From Asaia bogorensis (lineage in GTDB: Bacteria; Pseudomonadota; Alphaproteobacteria; Acetobacterales; Acetobacteraceae): a stretch of DNA of 11,267 bases. This document shows positions 1 through 7,562 of this stretch, in pieces (position 1 is the stretch's first letter; each line of letters opens with the position of its first letter). A program made the translations under genes and the position numbers. The stretch covers positions 1 to 11,267 of the forward strand of contig CAMBXJ010000079.1 in the NCBI GenBank assembly GCA_945871455.1, given 5' to 3'. Under the pieces are notes generated by a model. That model was not told the origin of the DNA and made no database searches. It saw only the letters and a list, made by a program, of their open reading frames with translations.

Positions 1-1080
1 CCCGACGTGGGCGATCCCTGGCGCAGCCGCGGCCCGGTGCCGGGCAAGGACCTCGACTATTACTGGCAGCTTACCTCGCGCAACAAGCGCAGCCTGGCGA
101 TCGACCTGAAGCACCCGGACGGCATCGGCGCGTTGCACCGGCTGATCGCCTCGGCCGATGTGTTCGTCACCAATTTCCCGCTGCCGGTGCGCGACCGCCT
201 GAAACTGTCGGCCGAGTATCTCACCGCGCTGAACCCCCGCCTGATCTACGCCTCCTTCACCGCCTATGGGGAAGAAGGGGAGGAAGCCGCGAAAACCGGC
301 TTCGACTCGACCGCCTATTGGGCGCGGACCGGCCTGATGGACCAGGTGCGCGCCGAACCGACAACGCCGCCAGCGCGCTCGATGCCCGGCATGGGCGATC
401 ATCCCAGCGCCACGGGCATGTATGCCGCGATCGTCACCGCGCTGTATCGGCGGGAAAAGACCGGCAGGGGCGGGGTCGTGAAATCGTCGCTGCTGCAGAA
501 CGGCCTCTGGGCGAACGCCTGTGCCGTGCAGACCCGCCTGTTCGGCGAACATGTCGGTCATCGCCCGCTGCGGGAGGACGCGCCCAACGCGCTCGCCAAC
601 CACTATCAGACCCGTGACGGCCGCTGGTTCATCATGGCTCTCTACAACGAACAACGGCAGTTGCGCGGCTTCCTGACCGCGATAGGCCGCCCCGAACTGA
701 CCGATGATCCGCGATTCGCCACGGACGCCGCGCGCAAGCAGAACGCCAAGGTGCTGACCACGGTGCTGGATGACGTCTTCGCTACCCGCGACCTGGCCGA
801 ATGGCGCACCGTGCTGGACAGCGTCGGCGTCACCTTCGGCATTGTCGGCACCGTCGATGAGGCTCTGGACGACGCCCAGATGCAGGCCTGTGGCGCCCTG
901 GTGCCGTTCGCCGATGGCAAGGGCCTGACCATTTCCGCCCCCTTCCATATCGAAGGGGTGGAGAAGATCCCGCCGCGGCGCGCCCCCGGCCTGGGCCAGC
1001 ACAACGACTCGGTCATGGCCGAAGCCGGCTATTCGGCCGACGAAATCGGGCGGATGCGCGCCCAGGGCATTCTTCCCTGA
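1..1080 (+). CDS. CaiB/BaiF (family III) CoA transferase, 5'-truncated by window edge
   Basis: Family III CoA transferases move CoA between carboxylic acids in the cytoplasm, usually as interlocked dimers. The frame is open from base 1, and the first visible residues (PDVGDPWRSRGP) match the family stretch just after the N-terminal 'KVE' strand. About 30-45 residues therefore lie outside the window, and the GTG at base 7 is not the true start. Visible family features are 'NKRSLAIDLKHPDG', 'ADVFVTNFPLPVRDRL', 'YASFTAYGEEG', 'GMGDHPSATGMYAAIVTALYRR' and a C-terminal 'GLGQHNDSVMAEAGYSADEI'. Oddity: the catalytic Asp that normally follows 'GxGxxVxxSLL' (Asp169 in formyl-CoA transferase) aligns with Gln, codon 496-498, in 'SSLLQNGLWAN'. 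The family call is firm. The substrate is unknown, and the missing Asp makes transferase chemistry uncertain. A possible terminator structure follows at 1096-1133. Confidence 0.93.
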   Translation, partial: PDVGDPWRSRGPVPGKDLDYYWQLTSRNKRSLAIDLKHPDGIGALHRLIASADVFVTNFPLPVRDRLKLSAEYLTALNPRLIYASFTAYGEEGEEAAKTGFDSTAYWARTGLMDQVRAEPTTPPARSMPGMGDHPSATGMYAAIVTALYRREKTGRGGVVKSSLLQNGLWANACAVQTRLFGEHVGHRPLREDAPNALANHYQTRDGRWFIMALYNEQRQLRGFLTAIGRPELTDDPRFATDAARKQNAKVLTTVLDDVFATRDLAEWRTVLDSVGVTFGIVGTVDEALDDAQMQACGALVPFADGKGLTISAPFHIEGVEKIPPRRAPGLGQHNDSVMAEAGYSADEIGRMRAQGILP

Positions 1081-1095
1081 CCCGAATAGCCCATA

Positions 1096-1133
1096 CGGTC
1101 GGCCCAGACCCTGTCTGAGGCTCCGCCCGACCG
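1096..1133. terminator. Nested inverted repeat after the CoA transferase gene, possible terminator
   Basis: An outer 7-bp stem (CGGTCGG at 1096-1102 with CCGACCG at 1127-1133) encloses a tight inner hairpin (CAGAC at 1105-1109, loop CCT, GTCTG at 1113-1117). It starts 15 nt after the CoA transferase stop codon, where a terminator or mRNA-end structure would sit. No T-tract follows, so a classical intrinsic terminator is not shown. A chance palindrome in GC-rich DNA remains possible. Confidence 0.35.
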
Positions 1134-1202
1134 CCTGCCCCTCCTCGTCGAGCCTGTCCCGCTCGGCTGCCGCTTGGTTCGCCCGATGCGGCCGAGCGCC
1201 TG

Positions 1203-1577
1203 ATGCCGTGTGACGCAACGATAGCGCTCTCGGCCGCCGTGATCCTCGGTCTGGCCCTGGCGGCATGGCATATGCGCGCGGAAGGGCGTCGCCCGAACTG
1301 GCTGACCTGGGTCGGATTTCTGCATGGCGGCATGGGGGTTTTGGCGTTGAGCCTCCTGGTGCTGGCCGTAGAAGGGCCCCCGCGCGGAGTCGCCACCGGC
1401 ACCGGTGCATTCGGCCTGGTGGCGGCGATCCTGCTGGGCGCCGCCCTGCTGCTCGGTTTGACCTTGCCCTTCCTGATGCGACGGCGCTCGGCAATCTCGG
1501 GAACCGTGATGGCGGTGCATGCCGGCATTGCGATCACCGGCTCGGTCATGTTCCTGGCCTGGGCCGCGTTCGACTGA
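1203..1577 (+). CDS. Small four-helix membrane protein of unknown function
   Basis: I do not recognise this 124-residue protein as a named family. Four hydrophobic stretches at about residues 5-22, 34-56, 67-91 and 99-121 indicate an inner-membrane protein with short loops. A basic patch (HMRAEGRRPN, 23-32) between helices 1 and 2 and another (MRRR, 92-95) after helix 3 suggest these loops face the cytoplasm, which would put both termini outside. Helices 2 and 4 each carry a His in a similar context (H41 in 'FLHGGMG', H106 in 'AVHAGIA'), which could be functional. The ATG is the first ATG or GTG after an in-frame stop at 1116-1118. No good Shine-Dalgarno precedes it. It lies on the same strand as the permease 101 nt downstream, but nothing shows they work together. 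Antisense frames here are also open but lack membrane-protein or domain character. Confidence 0.6.
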   Translation: MPCDATIALSAAVILGLALAAWHMRAEGRRPNWLTWVGFLHGGMGVLALSLLVLAVEGPPRGVATGTGAFGLVAAILLGAALLLGLTLPFLMRRRSAISGTVMAVHAGIAITGSVMFLAWAAFD

Positions 1578-1665
1578 TGGTCAGGGCGACGCGCACAAAT
1601 GATCGCGACAACCGGGCGCCCTCTCACCGTCCCCGCCTGCGATAGTGACGCAATCCGCCAAAGCC

Positions 1666-1670
1666 GGAGA
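1666..1670 (+). promoter_or_regulatory. Shine-Dalgarno fixing the GTG start of the permease
   Basis: GGAGA ends 8 nt before the GTG at 1679, an ideal spacing. It supports that GTG as the start, and the resulting N-terminus (MRRSLPLTAW, basic and then hydrophobic) fits a membrane permease. Confidence 0.6.
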
Positions 1671-1678
1671 CCCCTCGC

Positions 1679-2482
1679 GTGCGACGTTCGCTGCCGCTGA
1701 CCGCCTGGTTGATCGTCGCCTACGCATTCCTGTACGCGCCGATCGCCTTCCTGGTCGTATTCAGCTTCAACGATTCCCGCCTGGTGACGAGCTGGACCGG
1801 ATTTTCCACGCGTTGGTATACATCGCTCGCCAGCAACGACGCTCTGTTAGAGGCGGCATTGCTGTCGCTCCGCATCGCCGCGGTGTCAGCCACCATCGCC
1901 ACCGTGATCGGCGCCGCGGCGGGATACGCGCTGGCTCGCTTCGGCCGGTTCCGCGCCCGCCTGCTGTTCGAGGGCACCATCGCCGCCCCCCTGGTCCTGC
2001 CGGAAGTCATCACCGGCCTGTCCCTGCTGCTGCTGTTCGTGGCGCTGGAGAATCTGACCGGCTTCCCGTCCGGGCGCGGCGCCGGCACCGTCACCCTGGC
2101 GCATGCCGCGGTCGCGGTGTCCTACGTCACCGTGGTGGTGCGCGCACGCCTGGCCGAATCCGGGTTGGCGTTGGAGGAAGCGGCCGCCGATCTCTATGCC
2201 CCGCCGTGGAAGGTATTCGCGCTGATCACTCTGCCTCTGCTGGCCCCGGCCCTGGTTTCCGGCTGGCTGCTGGCGTTTACCTTGTCGATGGACGACGTGG
2301 TGGTGGCGAGTTTCACGTCGGGTCCCGGCGCCTCAACCTTGCCGATGGTGGTGTTCTCGACAACCAGGATGGGGGTGACGCCGGAACTCTATGCCCTGGC
2401 GACGGTGATTGCGGCCTTGGTGGCCGTGGTGCTGGTGTTGGTGGTGGTGACGAAATGCCTCGCGTCACGCCGATCCGCCTGA
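1679..2482 (+). CDS. potI: PotI-like polyamine (putrescine/spermidine) ABC transporter permease
   Basis: This is an inner-membrane permease subunit of a binding-protein-dependent ABC importer in the PotC/PotI class; 267 residues is the usual length. Hydrophobic segments lie at about residues 8-30, 57-85, 99-124, 138-158, 183-204 and 236-258. PotI-like stretches include 'LYAPIAFLVVFSFNDSRLV' (18-36), 'STRWYTSL', 'APLVLPEVITGLSLLLLFVALE' (103-124) and 'SGWLLAFTLSMDDVVVASFTSGPGASTLPM'. The EAA loop that contacts the ATPase is 'EEAAADLYAPPWKVFALITLP' (from residue 166), with Tyr173 (codon 2195-2197) where the loop normally has Gly. The match resembles PotI more than PotC. No binding protein, ATPase or partner permease is in the window: the upstream neighbour is an unrelated small membrane protein and the downstream gene converges. 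Partners, if any, are encoded elsewhere. Substrate is assigned by resemblance only. Confidence 0.88.
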   Translation: MRRSLPLTAWLIVAYAFLYAPIAFLVVFSFNDSRLVTSWTGFSTRWYTSLASNDALLEAALLSLRIAAVSATIATVIGAAAGYALARFGRFRARLLFEGTIAAPLVLPEVITGLSLLLLFVALENLTGFPSGRGAGTVTLAHAAVAVSYVTVVVRARLAESGLALEEAAADLYAPPWKVFALITLPLLAPALVSGWLLAFTLSMDDVVVASFTSGPGASTLPMVVFSTTRMGVTPELYALATVIAALVAVVLVLVVVTKCLASRRSA

Positions 2483-3661
2483 ACCCAGCAGGCCGCGCTT
2501 GGCCAGGTTGCGCATCAGCGCCGCGGTGCCGAACGTCCAGGGCTCACACTGATCGGTCGGACGTATCCGGTTCACCAAACGCCCCAGTTTCGGTGCCGCG
2601 ATCGTCACGATATCCCCGGTCTTATGGGTAAAACCCTGGCCCGGCGCGCCCCTGTCCTGAACGGGCGCGAACATCGTGCCGAGAAACAGCACCGCCCCGT
2701 CTGGAAAGCGGTGATGCGCGTTCACCATCTGCGCCACCAGATCGGCCGGATCGCGGCTGATCCGCGCGATCGAGGAACTGCCATCCATCACGAACCCGTC
2801 CTCGCCTTCCACTTTCAGTGCCACTGTCGTGGACCGGACATCGTCCAGCGAGAACCCGCCATCGAAGAAGCGGATGAACGGGCCGATGGCGCAGGACGCG
2901 TTGTTGTCCTTGGCTTTTCCCAACAGCAGCGCCGACCGCCCCTCCACATCGCGCAGGTTCACATCGTTGCCCAAGGTTGCGCCGGCAATCCGGCCGGTGG
3001 ACGCGACGACCAGCACCACCTCCGGTTCCGGGTTGTTCCAGGACGATCCGGGATGCACCCCGGCATCGGCGCCGGTCCCGACCGCGGCCATGGGCTGAGC
3101 CTTGGTGAAAATCTCCGCATCCGGGCCGATCCCGACTTCCAGATACTGGCTCCACGCGCCCTGTTGGATCAGCACGTCCTTCAGGCGCGCCGCTTCCGGG
3201 GAGCCGGGCTTCAGGCGTGCCAGATCGTCGCCGACCAGGTGTGTGACCTCCGCCCGGATCGCCGCGGCGGCGGTCAGGTCGCCCCGGGCGCGTTCCTCGA
3301 TCACCCGTTCCAGCATGGAAATGGCGAAGGTGACGCCGGCGGCCTTGATGGCTTGCAGATCGATCGGGGTCAGTAGCCAGGGTTTTTCAGGGTCGCGCGT
3401 GTCGGTTGGGGTGTTGGCCAGGATCGGGTCGATCGGACCGAGATTCTCGCCTTGAGTGGCATTCAGGGCAGCGGCCGGGTCGGGCGTCTCACACAGGTCG
3501 CGCATCGTCGGAAAAGTCCGGGAGATGTCGATCGCCTGCCCGTCCCGGATCGCGATGACGCAGGGGCCGGCGAATTCGGGCCGCCAGATCCGTCCGGCCA
3601 GGGACGCGCTGGCCGCGTCCTCGGGCAAGGCCGGCAGCAAACCGCGGGAAAGTCCGGACAT
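2465..3661 (-). CDS. Fumarylacetoacetate hydrolase (FAH)-family protein
   Basis: This 398-residue cytoplasmic protein has the FAH fold, which hydrolyses C-C bonds in, or dehydrates or decarboxylates, 2-oxo acids using a divalent metal. The core is in the C-terminal two thirds. 'SSWNNPEPEVVLVV' supplies the acidic pair E212/E214, and 'GATLGNDVNLRDVEGRSALLLGKAKDNNASCAIGPF' (from residue 227) supplies D233 and the Lys-Asp of the active-site loop. A final 'HKTGDIVTIAAPKLGRLVN' is also typical of the family. The N-terminal region up to about residue 95 is the accessory domain seen in longer members. The ATG is supported by AGGAGA on the minus strand (3669-3674), 7 nt upstream. Its length and 'AKDNN' loop recall sugar-acid (2-keto-3-deoxy) dehydratase relatives as much as true fumarylacetoacetase, so I leave the substrate open. 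Its 3' end overlaps the permease gene by 18 nt. The gene diverges from msrB. Confidence 0.92.
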   Translation of the reverse strand: MSGLSRGLLPALPEDAASASLAGRIWRPEFAGPCVIAIRDGQAIDISRTFPTMRDLCETPDPAAALNATQGENLGPIDPILANTPTDTRDPEKPWLLTPIDLQAIKAAGVTFAISMLERVIEERARGDLTAAAAIRAEVTHLVGDDLARLKPGSPEAARLKDVLIQQGAWSQYLEVGIGPDAEIFTKAQPMAAVGTGADAGVHPGSSWNNPEPEVVLVVASTGRIAGATLGNDVNLRDVEGRSALLLGKAKDNNASCAIGPFIRFFDGGFSLDDVRSTTVALKVEGEDGFVMDGSSSIARISRDPADLVAQMVNAHHRFPDGAVLFLGTMFAPVQDRGAPGQGFTHKTGDIVTIAAPKLGRLVNRIRPTDQCEPWTFGTAALMRNLAKRGLLGSGGSA

Positions 3662-3694
3662 GACAGGGTCTCCTGATGGGAAATTCCAACCTGT

Positions 3695-3743
3695 GGCGCC
3701 CCAGTGACGCCCCAGTGACGCCCCACTGGCGCCCCACTGGCGC
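3695..3743. repeat. Four 11-bp tandem repeats with dyad symmetry between divergent genes, possible operator
   Basis: Four consecutive 11-bp units run GGCGCCCCAGT (3695-3705), GACGCCCCAGT (3706-3716), GACGCCCCACT (3717-3727) and GGCGCCCCACT (3728-3738), with a partial fifth (GGCGC). Units 1-2 end in CAGT and units 3-4 in CACT, so the block is also an inverted repeat. CCAGTG at 3712-3717 pairs with CACTGG at 3724-3729, and CCAGTG at 3701-3706 pairs with CACTGG at 3735-3740, both centred between 3720 and 3721. It sits 33 nt upstream of the FAH-family start and about 90 nt upstream of msrB. An 11-bp period, about one helical turn, would place binding sites on one DNA face. Operator function is inference; a slippage-born repeat is the alternative. 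Confidence 0.7.
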
Positions 3744-3813
3744 AGGATGGATTAGCGAGCCGGCGGTTTAGGCGCTACACTACATGGCAATGGCTAGGAT
3801 GTTGCCAGCGATA

Positions 3814-3820
3814 AGAGGAG
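3814..3820 (+). promoter_or_regulatory. Shine-Dalgarno of msrB
   Basis: AGAGGAG lies 9 nt before the ATG at 3830 and supports that start. Between it and the 11-bp repeats, TACACT (3776-3781) is a weak -10-like hexamer with no convincing -35, so I do not call a promoter. Confidence 0.6.
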
Positions 3821-3829
3821 TCTAGGGTC

Positions 3830-4264
3830 ATGAAGCGGTTGTTCGGCGGTGGCGAGGAAGCGGTGGCGGAGATATTTCCCGTGCAGCATAGCGAGGACGA
3901 ATGGCGCCAAAAGCTGAACCCGGCGCAGTACCAGGTGTTGCGCAAGCACGGGACGGAGCGGGCCGGGACCAGCCCGCTGAACCAGGAAAAGCGCCCCGGC
4001 ACGTTCGTATGCGCCGGCTGCGGCCAGGACCTGTTCGCCGCGGGGACTAAATTCGAAAGCGGCACGGGCTGGCCCAGCTTCTGGGAGCCGTTGGAGGGCG
4101 CGGTCGGAACGACGGAGGACCGCAGTTTCTTCATGACCCGGGTCGAGGTACATTGCAGCGCGTGCGGCGGGCATCTGGGCCACGTGTTCCCGGATGGGCC
4201 TCGGCCGACCGGTCAGCGCTATTGCATGAACGGCGTGTCGATGGCGTTCCGGCCCGAGGAATGA
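3830..4264 (+). CDS. msrB: Peptide-methionine (R)-S-oxide reductase MsrB
   Basis: MsrB reduces the R epimer of methionine sulfoxide in proteins, repairing oxidative damage in the cytoplasm with thioredoxin or a similar reductant. The 144-residue protein covers the whole SelR domain. Two CxxC zinc motifs are present: C61-A-G-C64 and C109-S-A-C112. The substrate-binding stretch is 'FESGTGWPSFWEPL' (75-88), followed by 'GHLGHVFPDGPRPTGQRYCMNG', whose C132 is the catalytic cysteine. The position that carries a resolving cysteine in many MsrBs (as in 'SGCGWPSF') is Thr79. No other cysteine is obvious for an internal disulfide, so this looks like the one-cysteine type that needs direct reduction of the sulfenic acid. 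The first 15 residues (MKRLFGGGEEAVAEI) are a short extension without signal-peptide character. The gene is monocistronic, diverging from the FAH-family gene and converging on acs. Confidence 0.96.
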   Translation: MKRLFGGGEEAVAEIFPVQHSEDEWRQKLNPAQYQVLRKHGTERAGTSPLNQEKRPGTFVCAGCGQDLFAAGTKFESGTGWPSFWEPLEGAVGTTEDRSFFMTRVEVHCSACGGHLGHVFPDGPRPTGQRYCMNGVSMAFRPEE

Positions 4265-4342
4265 TCGTCCGTCCCGGATAAGGCGCGATCGGTCCATCCC
4301 GGGCATTGCCGGCCCAACTCGTCATGGCCTGCGTTGGCGGTG

Positions 4343-4384
4343 CACCCACGGCTTTGCGGAGATCGACACCGCAAATCGTGGGTG
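4343..4384. terminator. Strong inverted repeat between convergent msrB and acs, probable shared transcription end
   Basis: CACCCACG (4343-4350) plus TTTGCGG (4353-4359) pair with CCGCAAA (4369-4375) plus CGTGGGTG (4377-4384). The result is a 15-bp stem with one small internal loop (GC against T) and a 9-nt apical loop. It lies about 80 nt past the msrB stop and about 43 nt past the acs stop, where a bidirectional terminator would be expected. No T-tract follows the stem on either strand, so termination may be Rho-assisted, or the stem may protect mRNA ends. Nothing else stands out in 4265-4427. Confidence 0.5.
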
Positions 4385-4427
4385 GCGAGACGTCGCGCCG
4401 ATCGCCACCCTCCAATTGGATCGGTCC

Positions 4428-6377
<1,950 letters not shown>

Positions 6378-6385
6378 GGCTTGGG

Positions 6386-6390
6386 TCCTT
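6386..6390 (-). promoter_or_regulatory. Shine-Dalgarno deciding the acs start
   Basis: On the minus strand AAGGA ends 8 nt before the ATG at 6377. The in-frame extension upstream to 6446 has no comparable site and adds residues atypical of Acs, so 6377 is taken as the start. Confidence 0.6.
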
Positions 6391-6450
6391 GTTTCCCTGT
6401 TGCGTCCAAGATCGGCTTTACCCTGACCGGAACCGGGAAGCCGCACTGGC

Positions 6451-6472
6451 GATTTGATTTGTCGTATAATTC
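6451..6472. other. AT-rich patch in the acs leader, weak promoter candidate
   Basis: The 6378-6507 gap upstream of acs is mostly GC-rich but contains this short AT-rich patch, reading TATAAT on the plus strand at 6465-6470 and TTATAC on the minus strand at 6464-6469. On the minus strand it could be a -10 for acs, about 85 nt before the start codon. No acceptable -35 lies 16-18 bp upstream in either orientation, so this stays a candidate. Confidence 0.2.
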
Positions 6473-6507
6473 ACCTGCTGTCACCGGCCGCTCGGCTTGA
6501 CCGTGCT

Positions 6508-6870
6508 CTACAGGCCGGCATCCTTGGGCACGTAGATAGTGCCATCGCGGATTTCCGTCACCACCGCTTCCAGATAATCGCCGCGGCACGGGCCTTTCGT
6601 GCAGATGCCGTCGGAGATCCGGAACTCCGCCCCATGCGTGGCGCAAATGATGACCGAGCCGTCGTTGGACAGGAAGCGATCCGGCGTCCAATCCAGCGGC
6701 GTGCCGATATGCGGGCAGGAGTTCACATAAACGAAAATTTTCTCGCCCTGGCGTACCGCCATCAGCCCGGTGAAGCCGCCCGGCGTGGCGGCAAACCCGC
6801 GGGCACCGCCGTCGGGAATATCCTCTATGCGGCACAAAGCGCGCGGTTCGTCTTCGATCAACTGGTCCAT
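6508..6870 (-). CDS. Rieske [2Fe-2S] ferredoxin-like protein
   Basis: This is a 120-residue stand-alone Rieske protein, probably a soluble electron carrier: no signal peptide or membrane segment is visible. The cluster ligands are in 'SCPHIGTPLDW' (C52, H54) and 'CATHGAEF' (C76, H79), the CxH...CxxH pattern of Rieske centres, with 21 residues between the two motifs. Downstream 'GICTKGPCRGDYLEAVVTEIRDGTIYV' closes the fold as in ferredoxin components of ring-hydroxylating oxygenases and NirD-like proteins. C90 and C95 are extra cysteines. The ATG lies 14 nt after the stop of the EVE-domain gene on the same strand, so the two are probably co-transcribed; only a weak GGAA precedes the start. The frame is open far upstream through the EVE gene, but that is a shadow of the EVE coding sequence. 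No oxygenase or reductase partner is nearby, so its redox partner is unknown. Confidence 0.93.
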   Translation of the reverse strand: MDQLIEDEPRALCRIEDIPDGGARGFAATPGGFTGLMAVRQGEKIFVYVNSCPHIGTPLDWTPDRFLSNDGSVIICATHGAEFRISDGICTKGPCRGDYLEAVVTEIRDGTIYVPKDAGL

Positions 6871-6884
6871 GCTCGCGTGTTCCG

Positions 6885-7301
6885 TTATCCGAGAGTCAAT
6901 TGCCCCATCTGGCACAGCAACGCCCAGTGCTCCGGGTAGATCGGCATCACCGACAGGCGCGATTGGCGCACCAGGGCGATTTCCGCCAGCGCAGGCGTGT
7001 CCTTGATCGCGGCCAAGGTGACGGGCACCGGCATCGAGGCACGGGCCTTCATGTCGACCGCCACCCAGTCGCCCTTCTCGGCCGACGGGTCGGGATAGGC
7101 TTCCCGCACCACCTCCACCACGCCGACGATCTCCTTGCCGATATTGGAGTGGTAGAAGAACGCCAGATCGCCGGTCTGCATCGCCTTCAGGTTGAGTTTC
7201 GCGGAATGGTTGCGCACGCCCGTCCAGGGTTCGATATCGTTGGCGCGCTGCTGGTCCCAGGAAAACGCATCCGGTTCGGATTTCACCAGCCAATAGGCCA
7301 T
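6885..7301 (-). CDS. EVE domain-containing protein (PUA-like fold)
   Basis: This 138-residue single-domain protein is close to the usual length of bacterial EVE proteins (relatives of eukaryotic THYN1). EVE domains share the PUA/YTH-like fold and are thought to bind modified bases in nucleic acid; the bacterial role is not settled. Recognisable elements are the start 'MAYWLVKSEPDAFSWD', 'EPWTGVRNHSAKLNLKAMQTGDLAFFYHSN' (24-53), 'IVGVVEVVREAYPDPS' (58-73), 'GDWVAVDMKA', and the C-terminal 'LSVMPIYPEHWALLCQMG' (116-133). The ATG at 7301 gives the canonical N-terminus, with GGAG about 11 nt upstream, and is preferred over the longer open frame to 7610. The gene diverges from ccmC and heads a likely two-gene unit with the Rieske gene 14 nt downstream. 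It is soluble and probably cytoplasmic. Confidence 0.94.
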   Translation of the reverse strand: MAYWLVKSEPDAFSWDQQRANDIEPWTGVRNHSAKLNLKAMQTGDLAFFYHSNIGKEIVGVVEVVREAYPDPSAEKGDWVAVDMKARASMPVPVTLAAIKDTPALAEIALVRQSRLSVMPIYPEHWALLCQMGQLTLG

Positions 7302-7562
7302 CAGGCGGGCACTCCGCGAGCGGTCGGGTACAACGACCGGGGGGCGGGCGAATCGGCTGGCATTCTTCGGGTTCCCCCTGGTTATGGACCCGGATGCGGA
7401 CACTGCCGGGGCCGGTTCTTGGTCTGTTGCACGCCAGCGGATCGCGATCGCGGCCCCATCGAGCGCCCCCGCGCCGCTGGATCGCGGGCACGCGGCCATT
7501 CTGGACACTACGCCACCATGGCGGCGCTTCAAACGCAAGGCGGTATCCGCTAGGTTGCCCGG
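7302..7562. other. Divergent intergenic region between EVE gene and ccmC
   Basis: This 261-nt region must hold promoters for the minus-strand EVE-Rieske unit and the plus-strand ccm operon. I see only short open frames with no recognisable product, and a short palindrome GATCGCGATC (7442-7451). I find no convincing -35/-10 pair, terminator or regulatory RNA. Confidence 0.4.

Noticed and set aside
1013..1627. 204-codon minus-strand frame opposite the small membrane protein
   Set aside because: Arg/Ala/Pro-rich low-complexity translation without a domain; the plus-strand frame has four coherent hydrophobic helices.
1645..2631. 328-codon plus-strand frame overlapping the permease
   Set aside because: Arg/Gly-rich out-of-frame translation of potI continuing into the FAH-family gene; the permease frame has full membrane-protein character.
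3701..3740. The four short repeats as a CRISPR array
   Set aside because: Units are 11 bp and contiguous, with no spacers and no cas genes; this is a simple tandem repeat with dyad symmetry.
6378..6446. N-terminal extension of acs by 23 residues
   Set aside because: The extension lacks a Shine-Dalgarno and Acs-like sequence; the inner ATG at 6377 has AAGGA at ideal spacing.
6465..6470. Perfect TATAAT on the plus strand
   Set aside because: No plus-strand gene follows for over 1 kb and no -35 lies at 16-18 bp, so it is not a plus-strand promoter.
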